Part shown: positions 25,604-31,988 of the stretch, piece after piece | Layout of the letters: each line of letters opens with the position of its first letter | Position numbering within the stretch: the first letter of the stretch is position 1 | IMG/VR virus record: IMGVR_UViG_3300042197_003613 | Span: 1 to 41,688 of that record | DNA from: a virus | Reading direction: 5' to 3' (one strand) | Length of the DNA stretch: 41,688 nucleotides | Made by a program: the position numbers and the translations under genes | The notes under the pieces: model-generated | Told to the model about the DNA's origin: nothing | Seen by the model: only the letters and a program-made list of their open reading frames with translations | Database searches by the model: none

Positions 25604-26655
25604 CCATGCGATATGTGCTGATTGACACTGCCAATATGTTTTTCCGTGCCCGGCATGTGGCTTTCCGGGCCGCTGATACCTGGGAAAAGATAGGATATGC
25701 CCTGCACATCACCTTGAGTGCTGTGAACAAAGTGGCCCGCAGATTTGAAGCAGATCATGTGATGTTTGCACTGGAGGGTCGTAGCTGGCGCAAGGATTTC
25801 TACGAACCATATAAGAAAAACCGTGCTGTGGCCCGTGCTGCGCTCACAGAATCCGAACAGGAAGAAGATCGCTTGTTCTGGGAAACTTATGACAGTTTCA
25901 CTAAATACTTGGCTGAACAGACCAACTGCTCAGTGATCAGGCACGAAGCGGCCGAAGCTGACGATATCATAGCTCGCTGGATAGCTTTACACCCCCAAGA
26001 CCATCATACCGTAGTTTCAAGTGATACAGATTTCGTGCAACTCATCGCCCCGAATGTGGATCAGTACAACGGCATCACTGATGAGTTGATCACTGTGCGC
26101 GGTATATTCGACGCCAAAGGTCGGACAGTGACAGATAAAAAAACCAAAGAGGCCAAAAAGATCCCGGATCCAGAATGGCTGCTGTTCGAGAAATGCATGC
26201 GCGGTGATGCTTCAGACAATGTGTTTTCAGCCTATCCAGGTGTGCGCACCCGTGGAACAAAAAACCGGGTGGGACTGGAAGAAGCGTTCCAGGATCGCAC
26301 AAGCAGGGGTTATGCCTGGAACAATCTCATGTTGCAACGCTGGACTGATCACAATGGTGCGGAGCATCGCGTGCTGGATGACTACAATCGCAATCGCAGT
26401 CTGATCGATCTCAGAGCCCAGCCCGACACCGTGAAAGCCTATGTAGATACTGCCATACATGAACAGATCAGCCACAAAGACATCGGGCAAGTGGGCGTGC
26501 GATTCATGCGTTTCTGTGGTCGATATGAACTTAATAAAACCTCTGAATCAGCGGAACAGTATGCTGCCTGGTTGAACCAGACTTATCAAGGAGTGTTAGA
26601 TGATAGTAGCAAAAGCGGTAATACCAAACCAATATTGGATCTTGCAACAAGATGA
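25600..26655 (+). CDS. 5'-3' exonuclease of the T4 RNase H/FEN family
   Basis: This 351-residue protein has the flap-nuclease layout. YVLIDTANMFFRARH carries the first Asp. EGRSWRKDFYEPYKKNR is the arch entry. AAEADDIIARWIA and SSDTDFVQLI carry further metal-binding acids, and GDASDNVFSAYPGVRTRGTKN is the H3TH-like DNA-binding part. In T4 this enzyme removes RNA primers during lagging-strand synthesis. It starts at an ATGA overlap; a second ATG two codons later is also possible. The next gene begins before it ends. Confidence 0.85.
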   Translation: MTMRYVLIDTANMFFRARHVAFRAADTWEKIGYALHITLSAVNKVARRFEADHVMFALEGRSWRKDFYEPYKKNRAVARAALTESEQEEDRLFWETYDSFTKYLAEQTNCSVIRHEAAEADDIIARWIALHPQDHHTVVSSDTDFVQLIAPNVDQYNGITDELITVRGIFDAKGRTVTDKKTKEAKKIPDPEWLLFEKCMRGDASDNVFSAYPGVRTRGTKNRVGLEEAFQDRTSRGYAWNNLMLQRWTDHNGAEHRVLDDYNRNRSLIDLRAQPDTVKAYVDTAIHEQISHKDIGQVGVRFMRFCGRYELNKTSESAEQYAAWLNQTYQGVLDDSSKSGNTKPILDLATR

Positions 26656-27067
26656 TCGCAAGATAGGCAACATCCAAGCCGCAGCCGACGGTTTCACCGT
26701 GGTCATAAACGGCAGCCAACAGAAATTCAAGACACTGCGTACCATCCGTAGCAAGGTGTCTATTGATTTCCAGAGCATTCCTAGATCTCGAGATCCTAAC
26801 AAAGACAACACTGTTCTGGGTTATGCCACTGATGCTGTACCTTACAACGGCGTGTTTGATGTGCCACATCGAGTGCCTTTATGGACACGGGAGCCTAGAT
26901 CCAAGTCCTGGTATGCGGCCGGTTGGTATCTCATACGCCACGGTCGTGCATGGCAGTCAGAGTTCTGCCCCAAGATGATCATGCTGAATCGCAATGAGTT
27001 CTTAGGCCCATTCCATACTGAAGAGGAAGCACTCACACATGAGCCTGCACATCAACAGGTTTATTGA
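26600..27067 (+). CDS. Conserved T4-like phage hypothetical protein (155 aa)
   Basis: It overlaps the exonuclease by 56 nt in another frame. The product begins MIVAKAVIPNQYWILQQDDRK and contains PRSKSWYAAGWYLI and CPKMIMLNR. I recall this pattern as a conserved hypothetical of T4-like cyanophages, unverified. It has no signal peptide or membrane segment. The function is unknown. Confidence 0.65.
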   Translation: MIVAKAVIPNQYWILQQDDRKIGNIQAAADGFTVVINGSQQKFKTLRTIRSKVSIDFQSIPRSRDPNKDNTVLGYATDAVPYNGVFDVPHRVPLWTREPRSKSWYAAGWYLIRHGRAWQSEFCPKMIMLNRNEFLGPFHTEEEALTHEPAHQQVY

Positions 27068-27239
27068 TCGAGTACGGAGTGCAGAACACCGCGGTCAGAG
27101 AGATTTCACCATGACCATGGCCGAAGCTAAAGATCTGCAGAGCGATCTTGCTAAACTGCTGTTGGCCTTGCATGTGGCTGCACAAACCACGCAGACAGAC
27201 AGCACCACCACGGTGGAGATCGATGGCGGCGGATTTTAA
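27039..27239 (+). CDS. Small helical phage protein (66 aa)
   Basis: It overlaps the previous gene by 29 nt. The product MSLHINRFIDRVRSAEHRG then a helical LQSDLAKLLLALHVAA segment resembles a small conserved protein of T4-like phages, from memory. The Thr-rich tail ends in EIDGGGF. No function can be assigned. Confidence 0.6.
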   Translation: MSLHINRFIDRVRSAEHRGQRDFTMTMAEAKDLQSDLAKLLLALHVAAQTTQTDSTTTVEIDGGGF

Positions 27240-27244
27240 AACTA

Positions 27245-27270
27245 CCTACATTATCATAAATAATTGTAGG
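27245..27270 (+). promoter_or_regulatory. Hairpin containing a T4-late-like CATAAATA motif
   Basis: CCTACATTAT (27245-27254) can pair with ATAA-T-TGTAGG (27260-27270), with one bulged T and a 5-nt loop. CATAAATA (27255-27262) occupies the loop and matches the T4 late consensus at 7 of 8 bases. The next gene starts 7 nt after the hairpin. As DNA it may be a late promoter; as RNA it could block or set translation of the gene at 27278. It is not a terminator, since no T-run follows. Confidence 0.4.
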
Positions 27271-27277
27271 AACAGAT

Positions 27278-27583
27278 ATGAGCAGACCTAAACCCAAAGT
27301 GCTGGCCGAAATAACCAACCGTAATACCTACAAGACTGAGCAGGTCCTGGCGGCCGAAGGAATCTGGGCAGTGTTCTTTGACGGGTCACCTATCAATCTC
27401 AAAACTGCCAATCTCCTGGTGCAATATCCTGGGCCCAAATACAAAAAGGTCTCGTTTTCCAATGCAGGACACGCACGAAACTTAGCCCGCAAACTCAACA
27501 CACAGTTCCGTACCGACAAGTTCACCGTGGTGCTTCTCACACAAGGGGACCAAGTGTACCCCGATGCACGATCGTCGACTTGA
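27278..27583 (+). CDS. Phage hypothetical protein (101 aa)
   Basis: This basic protein begins MSRPKPKVLAEITNR and includes VFFDGSPINLKTANLLVQ and SNAGHARNLARKLN. The size, positive charge and arrangement suggest a small nucleic-acid-binding or virion-related protein, but no motif proves it. GTAGGAACAGAT before the ATG provides a modest ribosome-binding site. It overlaps the next gene by 20 nt. Confidence 0.55.
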   Translation: MSRPKPKVLAEITNRNTYKTEQVLAAEGIWAVFFDGSPINLKTANLLVQYPGPKYKKVSFSNAGHARNLARKLNTQFRTDKFTVVLLTQGDQVYPDARSST

Positions 27584-27944
27584 AATCGTCCAGCGGCTGA
27601 TGCCGCAGATTCCCATGGAATATCAGCGGAGCACAGATTCCGCTATGCGCACCTGGTGGGCCAATATCCGCAGAGATGGTGGCATGCGCCTGACCGATCT
27701 GGGTTACGAAATCATGCATGATGTTCTGCGTTTGGAGAGTTGGGAACTGGATCTCCGAGATCGAGATCACACTGTCTTTACCAAACGGCTCATAGTGGAT
27801 CTGGATCGCAAACTGGAATGGCCCTACTACATCGAGGTCAGCATAAAAAAGAAACGCCGGCGCATGGTTTTTTTCGGCAGCCGGGAAGCCATGATGGCCA
27901 CCATGTATGGAGATCTCAAACAGTGGCTGGCGAGCATAGATTGA
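27564..27944 (+). CDS. Phage hypothetical protein (126 aa)
   Basis: The product has an N-terminal helical part (RLMPQIPMEYQRSTDSAMRTWW), a middle with DLGYEIMHDVLRLESWEL, and a basic strand IKKKRRRMVFFGSRE. It resembles small phage proteins with mixed helix and strand, but I recognise no family. It is the last gene before a promoter-bearing gap of about 127 nt. Confidence 0.55.
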   Translation: MHDRRLEIVQRLMPQIPMEYQRSTDSAMRTWWANIRRDGGMRLTDLGYEIMHDVLRLESWELDLRDRDHTVFTKRLIVDLDRKLEWPYYIEVSIKKKRRRMVFFGSREAMMATMYGDLKQWLASID

Positions 27945-28036
27945 CCGATAAATGCGTCTGCGTTATGCTGTGATCAATGCAGTGATCTTAAAAAAGTTGT
28001 TGGTAAGTGCTTGCTAACAAAGCGATCCAGCGGCGG

Positions 28037-28065
28037 TTGACCAAAAATGGCATTTTTGGTATAAT
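28037..28065 (+). promoter_or_regulatory. Sigma70 promoter with perfect palindrome in the spacer
   Basis: TTGACC (28037-28042), 17 bp, TATAAT (28060-28065) form a near-consensus host promoter. CCAAAAATG-G-CATTTTTGG (28041-28059) is a perfect 9-bp inverted repeat that fills the spacer exactly. This is a classic position for a repressor operator. The predicted transcript start falls at about 28072, which is the ATG of the next gene. Confidence 0.75.
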
Positions 28066-28071
28066 ATTATT

Positions 28072-28416
28072 ATGGATGCTAAGAAAACACCCCGTAAAAA
28101 GCGAGCAGATCGCACACACATCGTGTACAAGATCCAGTCGGGCACAGACTTCTATATCGGCGTTACAGCCAAGACCGAATCAACGGTACTGAAGTCGGTG
28201 CGCACCCGGATGAACAAACACCTGTATCGCAGCCGCTCAGAAGACAAGAGCTGGGCCTTGTATGAAGCACTCCGTGGACGTGGCCCCGAGTGCTTCTGCT
28301 ACTCGATTGTGGCCGTGGTGCGTGGCAAGACTGAAGCCCATCAACTGGAGCGTGCCTTGATCCGTGAACTGCGACCAAACCTAAACACTGATATTCGTGA
28401 GAGGAAAGCGGCGTGA
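28072..28416 (+). CDS. GIY-YIG nuclease-like protein, probably leaderless
   Basis: This 114-residue protein has IVYKIQSGTDFYIGV (the GIY/YIG strands appear as VYK...YIG), R51-type arginine residues, and LERALIRELRPNLNTD, the usual end with the catalytic Glu helix. Standalone GIY-YIG proteins include homing endonucleases and host-DNA-degrading enzymes such as T4 SegA or Eco29kI-like nucleases. The N-terminus is very basic (MDAKKTPRKKR). No ribosome-binding site precedes the ATG, and the -10 box ends 6 bp before it, so a leaderless mRNA is likely. Confidence 0.72.
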   Translation: MDAKKTPRKKRADRTHIVYKIQSGTDFYIGVTAKTESTVLKSVRTRMNKHLYRSRSEDKSWALYEALRGRGPECFCYSIVAVVRGKTEAHQLERALIRELRPNLNTDIRERKAA

Positions 28417-28730
28417 CCATCATCGTCGTGCTCGCCACCGCGCCAGACCTGGATGTCGCCGAACGGCTGGCACAAGATGTGCTGGAGCGGCGCTTGGTGG
28501 CCTGTGTGACGATCCTGCCTGGTGCCCGGAGCCACTACTGGTGGCAGGAACGGTTGGAGACGGCAGAAGAAGCGCAGATAGTCATGAAGACCACCCAGGA
28601 CCGTTGGGCACGGCTCGAAGCCCATTGGCAGCAGATCCACCCCTATGACACACCAGAATTGGTGGCCTTGCCGGTCACGGCAGGCTACAGACCCTACCTT
28701 GATTGGATCGTAAAACAGGCCACCACATGA
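28413..28730 (+). CDS. cutA: CutA1 (divalent-cation tolerance protein)
   Basis: This 105-residue protein matches the trimeric CutA1 fold. It has a VVLATAPDLDVAERLAQDVLERRLVACVTI opening in pieces (residues 5-34), then SHYWWQERLETAEEAQIVMKT and HPYDTPELVALPV. This includes the signature YxWxgxi..a.E..l..KT and HPY..PEi. CutA1 is linked to copper tolerance and to signalling-like roles; its chemistry is not settled. It starts with GTG overlapping the preceding stop as GTGA. It is unusual in a phage. Confidence 0.9.
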   Translation: MTIIVVLATAPDLDVAERLAQDVLERRLVACVTILPGARSHYWWQERLETAEEAQIVMKTTQDRWARLEAHWQQIHPYDTPELVALPVTAGYRPYLDWIVKQATT

Positions 28731-29062
28731 AAGATTGTACGGATCGTCTGGTACGCGATGGTTGGGTGGCTGTGCTATACTCGCCGAGTTATGGAGCGGG
28801 TTGGAGCACCTGGCAACCGGATCCCGATGTACGAATGGCCATGTTGTTTGATCCGCAGATCGCGGACCTAGTACAGAGGTCGCCAGATTGGCAAGAGAAA
28901 GCCGAAGCCATGGCCCGGATCAAGTATCCCGATGCATATCTGGGTGGCCTACAGCATCTTAAAGTGAAATGGTTGAGGCAGGGCACCCAGTTTTACATAG
29001 ACGAACGCGATGGCAGTGAATCCATAGTGGTCAACGGAGAACAAGAATGGATAACAGCATGA
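28727..29062 (+). CDS. Conserved phage hypothetical protein (111 aa)
   Basis: It starts in an ATGA overlap with cutA. The product has GWVAVLYSPSYGAGWSTW and VRMAMLFDPQIADLV, then YIDERDGSESIVV near the end. I recall a similar protein in many T4-like phages. The domain looks compact with mixed strands and helices. Function is unknown. Confidence 0.65.
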   Translation: MKDCTDRLVRDGWVAVLYSPSYGAGWSTWQPDPDVRMAMLFDPQIADLVQRSPDWQEKAEAMARIKYPDAYLGGLQHLKVKWLRQGTQFYIDERDGSESIVVNGEQEWITA

Positions 29063-29190
29063 CCCGTAGACAACAGCCGACTCGGCCACGCAACTGGGTA
29101 GCCAAGAACAACCGCAACCGTCCGGTTCGCCATCGCATGGCCACAGATTACCAACGCCAACCCAAACATCGAAACCAGGAGGCTGTATGA
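29059..29190 (+). CDS. Very small, highly basic protein (43 aa)
   Basis: The frame starts in an ATGA overlap with the previous gene and ends in TATGA overlapping the next start. The product MTRRQQPTRPRNWVAKNN... is packed with Arg, Lys, Asn and Gln (about 12 basic residues). Such composition suggests nucleic-acid binding. It is too short for family matching, but the coupling on both sides supports it. Confidence 0.5.
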   Translation: MTRRQQPTRPRNWVAKNNRNRPVRHRMATDYQRQPKHRNQEAV

Positions 29191-29414
29191 TCGAACTCAC
29201 CGGATTATCACCCTTGCAACGAGAACTGGCCGACCGCATGTGGCAGATGGAATCTATAGATGAAATCGTGACCTGGATCAACAGCATGCCCAGGTCCGTG
29301 GCCCTGCAGGCCTACATCGTGATGCAGATGATCATAGCAGCCGAGATAGACCGGGCGGCCGAGGATGACGTGAGCGTGGCCCGTGACATCATCGAAAGGA
29401 TCCGCTCATGCTGA
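29187..29414 (+). CDS. Small helical phage protein (75 aa)
   Basis: The product MIELTGLSPLQRELADRMWQ, then IDEIVTWINSMP and AYIVMQMIIAAEIDRAA is mostly helical and acidic. I recall similar small proteins in T4-like cyanophages (unverified). An AGGAGG-like site (CCAGGAGGCTGTATG) precedes the ATG. It overlaps the next gene by 7 nt. Confidence 0.6.
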   Translation: MIELTGLSPLQRELADRMWQMESIDEIVTWINSMPRSVALQAYIVMQMIIAAEIDRAAEDDVSVARDIIERIRSC

Positions 29415-30097
29415 AATATGAAACCATCCATACAGTGAACGCCGCACGACGGCGCATGACGGACAGCCGCAGAGATCGCTATGGTTATAGTTGGCGATCA
29501 GATGGCGCCACACTGGATCAAGATCGGCTCACCATGTTCACTTTAGAGCAGGCTGCCATAGATGACAGCTGCCACAATCTCGAGTGGTCGCTGGCTGTGG
29601 CCCGCGAGCACGATCAACAGTGGTTGGTGCTGGCACCCATGACCATACAGACCCTGGGCTGGGCCGGAACAAATCAAGTGGCTGATGACATCGCACCTCG
29701 ATCATGGATACGAGAGTTCCGGCGATGGTTGGACAGCGAGCATCAGGATGCTCGCACAGAATCCAGCGACCGCGCAGAAGTCATGCACTTGCATACCTGG
29801 CGTCGCTGTTTCACTACCAAGGAACACCAGGGCGTGTACGAAGTCAGCACCGGCCGCAGGCTCACCAGTCGTGAAGAGATCATAGAATCATTCTGGCACA
29901 TGGGCTTTGCCACCTGGCGCGGCCGACCCTACTCGGTTGCCAAACAGCGTTGGTCCGGCAACCGAACGGAACTGGAAGATCTCACCGACCTCTATCACCA
30001 GCATTATGCCAGGCACCGCACTTCGGACATGGCCAAGAAAATGGTGTCAGCATTCCGATCGATCAATCGCTACGCGGCCTGGCCTGGAGCTTGGTAA
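29408..30097 (+). CDS. Hypothetical protein (229 aa)
   Basis: This basic, Arg/Trp-rich protein has no recognisable motif. Segments such as SWIREFRRWLDSEHQD and HLHTWRRCFTTKEHQGVYEV suggest a helical, soluble protein. There is no signal peptide or membrane segment. Codon use is like its neighbours. It ends 3 nt before the next start. Confidence 0.55.
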   Translation: MLKYETIHTVNAARRRMTDSRRDRYGYSWRSDGATLDQDRLTMFTLEQAAIDDSCHNLEWSLAVAREHDQQWLVLAPMTIQTLGWAGTNQVADDIAPRSWIREFRRWLDSEHQDARTESSDRAEVMHLHTWRRCFTTKEHQGVYEVSTGRRLTSREEIIESFWHMGFATWRGRPYSVAKQRWSGNRTELEDLTDLYHQHYARHRTSDMAKKMVSAFRSINRYAAWPGAW

Positions 30098-30100
30098 GTC

Positions 30101-30316
30101 GTGCCCGAGTTTGAGGATCTTTTCCCTTACGAATGTCGCACCGGGCATCCCTATGATCAGGTGGTACCATGGCTAGAAGCCACGATCGGAGAGTTTGATC
30201 GGGAATGGTATCGCTATGGATCAGACATAGCCTCGGGCATCACTGGATGGGTTCCGGATATCTACAGATTCAGAGATGAGCAGGCCGCGGTGTTGTTCCG
30301 ACTGCGATGGTCTTGA
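30101..30316 (+). CDS. Small hypothetical protein (71 aa)
   Basis: It starts with GTG just after the previous stop and overlaps the next gene by 10 nt. The product is acidic and aromatic (VPWLEATIGEFDREWYRYG, GWVPDIYRFRDEQAAVLFRLRW). No family is recognised. The FR.e..AvlF.LRW tail resembles ends of small phage proteins. Confidence 0.5.
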   Translation: MPEFEDLFPYECRTGHPYDQVVPWLEATIGEFDREWYRYGSDIASGITGWVPDIYRFRDEQAAVLFRLRWS

Positions 30317-30579
30317 TCGCTCGGCGGCATGCCACAGCAGTGATAGACTGGCTGGATGCCGAGGTGTCACCCAATCAACCCTATCGTGTGCCCGATATCG
30401 AACGCACTGAAGACAGCCGTAAGAATCCCTACTATGTTTCCACTACTGCGCAGATCGCGGAATGGCGTGGTGTGGACGATATGTGGCGAGTGCGACAGAG
30501 TGCGCGCAATCGCATGATTGAAGTCACTTGTGCTGATCCCCAACTGGAGTGCTATATAGCCCTGCGCTGGGGCCAATAA
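30307..30579 (+). CDS. Hypothetical protein (90 aa)
   Basis: This is the last gene of a long plus-strand run, directly followed by a bidirectional terminator. The product starts MVLIARRHATAVIDWLDAEV and ends CYIALRWGQ. It shares the strand-rich, Arg/Trp character of the two genes before it. The function is unknown. Confidence 0.55.
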   Translation: MVLIARRHATAVIDWLDAEVSPNQPYRVPDIERTEDSRKNPYYVSTTAQIAEWRGVDDMWRVRQSARNRMIEVTCADPQLECYIALRWGQ

Positions 30580-30603
30580 AAAACCGCCCGAGGGCGGTTT
30601 TTT
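30578..30603. terminator. Bidirectional Rho-independent terminator
   Basis: A GC-rich stem (CCGCC/GGCGG, about 5-6 bp with a short CGAG loop) is flanked by AAAAAA on the left and TTTTTT on the right. It can therefore stop transcription from both directions. It separates the plus-strand run from the minus-strand secreted-peptide gene, which converge here. Confidence 0.85.
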
Positions 30604-30620
30604 GTGGACCAAATCCGCTA

Positions 30621-30779
30621 TTACTTCTTGGCGGGTTCGGCTTTTTTCTCATCTTTCTTGGCGGGCTCGGCCTTGGCGGCAGCGGGCTTGGCCTCTTCCT
30701 TCTTGGCGGGAGCGGCAGGGGCTTGGGCAAAAGCAGACACAGCAAACAGACCAGCGACGGCGGTAACGATGGATTTCAT
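30621..30779 (-). CDS. Small secreted Ala/Lys/Pro-rich peptide
   Basis: This 52-residue product begins MKSIVTAVAGLFAVSAFAQ, a clean Sec signal peptide with cleavage after AFA. The mature part consists of Ala, Lys, Glu and Pro repeats (PAKKEEAKPAAAKAEPAKK). It resembles small periplasmic proteins of betaproteobacteria. A GAGG site precedes the ATG at normal distance. It is one of only two minus-strand genes in the window and converges on a shared terminator. A role in host envelope modification is conceivable but unproven. Confidence 0.75.
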   Translation of the reverse strand: MKSIVTAVAGLFAVSAFAQAPAAPAKKEEAKPAAAKAEPAKKDEKKAEPAKK

Positions 30780-30809
30780 TTTTTTCCTCTTTGCAAAAAG
30801 ATTTGGATT

Positions 30810-30842
30810 CACTGGGACCACCCCAGTGTACGGATATTTAAT
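30810..30842 (-). promoter_or_regulatory. Late-like motif and hairpin upstream of the secreted-peptide gene
   Basis: On the minus strand ATTAAATA (30842-30835) resembles the T4 late consensus. It is followed by CACTGGG-GTGGT-CCCAGTG (30828-30810), a perfect 7-bp stem with a 5-nt loop in the predicted leader. The gene starts about 30 nt further on. The hairpin could stabilise the mRNA 5' end. Confidence 0.4.
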
Positions 30843-30861
30843 CAGCAGATCGCACGGTGAA

Positions 30862-30886
30862 GAAAAATCCCGGAAGATCCGGGATT
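30862..30886 (-). terminator. Hairpin followed by T-run on the minus strand
   Basis: AATCCCGGA (30866-30874) and TCCGGGATT (30878-30886) form a perfect 9-bp stem with a 3-nt loop. Read on the minus strand, the stem is followed by TTTTC, a weak T-tract. No gene on the minus strand lies directly upstream, so it may insulate the secreted-peptide gene or end a short untranslated transcript. The 245-nt gap between 30780 and 31024 holds no other clear gene. Confidence 0.5.
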
Positions 30887-31024
30887 GATGCTGACCATTT
30901 GGCCTATTGTACGCCGTCAGCGGGCGAGTGATTCCAGGTTGATCTATTTAGTGTTTGTTTGTTACAGGCCCGTGACACTTAACCGTGCGCATTTCCCAAA
31001 GACCAGACCCAGTAAATATGTGCG

Positions 31025-31828
31025 ATGCCACAAACACAACGACATCGCACTATCTGCATATCGGACATACATCTGGGCAGCAGGCATTGCCAGGCCCGGG
31101 TGCTCATGGACTTCCTGGATCACAACGATGCAGACAGGATCTATCTGGTAGGTGACATCATTGACGCATGGAAGATCCATGTAAACAAGTGGCGCTGGAC
31201 CTCCAACCAGTCGGGTGTGATACAGAAAATATTGAAGAAGGCCCGCAACGATACGCAGATCGTGTGGATCCTGGGCAACCACGACGAGTTCCTGAGACCT
31301 TATCTGCACCACAATCTCAACTTCGGCAACATCGAGATCGCCAACCAATGGGAACACACGGATGCACAGGGTCGGCGCTGGCTGATCACCCACGGTGATC
31401 TCTTCGATGGTATCAGCAGGATACATCGCTGGTTATCGATCCTGGGTGACTCGGCCTATGACTTCGTGCTGTGGCTCAACACTCACTTCAATCGGGTGCG
31501 CCATCGCATGGGATTCGGCTACTGGTCGATGGCCAAGTTCCTCAAGCACCGCGTGAAGAAGGCCGTGGACTTCATTTACCAGTTCGAATCAAACCTAGCC
31601 GCCTACTGCCGGAAACGCGGATTTGATGGCGTGATCTGCGGACACATACATGCGGCCGAGATCAAAGAGATCGATGGCGTGATCTACATGAACGACGGAG
31701 ACTGGGTGGATTCATGCACCGCCCTGGTAGAAGATTATTCAGGCGAGTGGCGCATCATACACTGGACCAAAGGAGCACCAAATGTGGATACTGTTAGTGA
31801 TGTCGGTGCACATCAACAACCCCTCTGA
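31025..31828 (+). CDS. plcP: PlcP-like metallophosphoesterase (phospholipase C)
   Basis: This 267-residue calcineurin-type phosphoesterase has all metal motifs: SDIHLGS (D14, H16), GDIID (D44), GNHDEF (N85-H86-D87), THGD (H123) and CGHIHAAEIKEIDG (H207, H209). GFGYWSMAKFLKHRVKKAV and YMNDGDWVDSCTALVE match PlcP proteins, which cleave head groups from phospholipids during phosphate starvation, more closely than LpxH. The adjacent GT4 gene is the usual partner Agt. No ribosome-binding site is seen; a GTAAATA motif ends 6 nt before the ATG. LpxH-like UDP-diacylglucosamine hydrolysis is the alternative. Confidence 0.82.
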   Translation: MPQTQRHRTICISDIHLGSRHCQARVLMDFLDHNDADRIYLVGDIIDAWKIHVNKWRWTSNQSGVIQKILKKARNDTQIVWILGNHDEFLRPYLHHNLNFGNIEIANQWEHTDAQGRRWLITHGDLFDGISRIHRWLSILGDSAYDFVLWLNTHFNRVRHRMGFGYWSMAKFLKHRVKKAVDFIYQFESNLAAYCRKRGFDGVICGHIHAAEIKEIDGVIYMNDGDWVDSCTALVEDYSGEWRIIHWTKGAPNVDTVSDVGAHQQPL

Positions 31829-31988
31829 TGTGCCAGGATGGGTGCGCATACCCATGGAGAGCCAAGCCCAGTGCGAACGGGCCCAGGCCGGAGTCACAGC
31901 CTGGCTCAAGTTTGAATTATTCAAGATAACCACACAATGTCTGCAAGAATCATCCTCGTCATCACCGATAACACGCCCGACCAGATAA
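31782..31988 (+). CDS. Small overlapping phage protein (68 aa)
   Basis: A strong site (AAAGGAG) precedes the ATG by 6-7 nt. The frame overlaps the end of plcP by 47 nt and the start of agt by 52 nt. The product MWILLVMSVHINNPSDVPG then QCERAQAGVTAWLKFELFKITTQC resembles short phage proteins with a hydrophobic start and paired cysteines. It may be a small secreted or membrane-associated protein. It sits inside the lipid-remodelling pair. Confidence 0.55.
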   Translation: MWILLVMSVHINNPSDVPGWVRIPMESQAQCERAQAGVTAWLKFELFKITTQCLQESSSSSPITRPTR

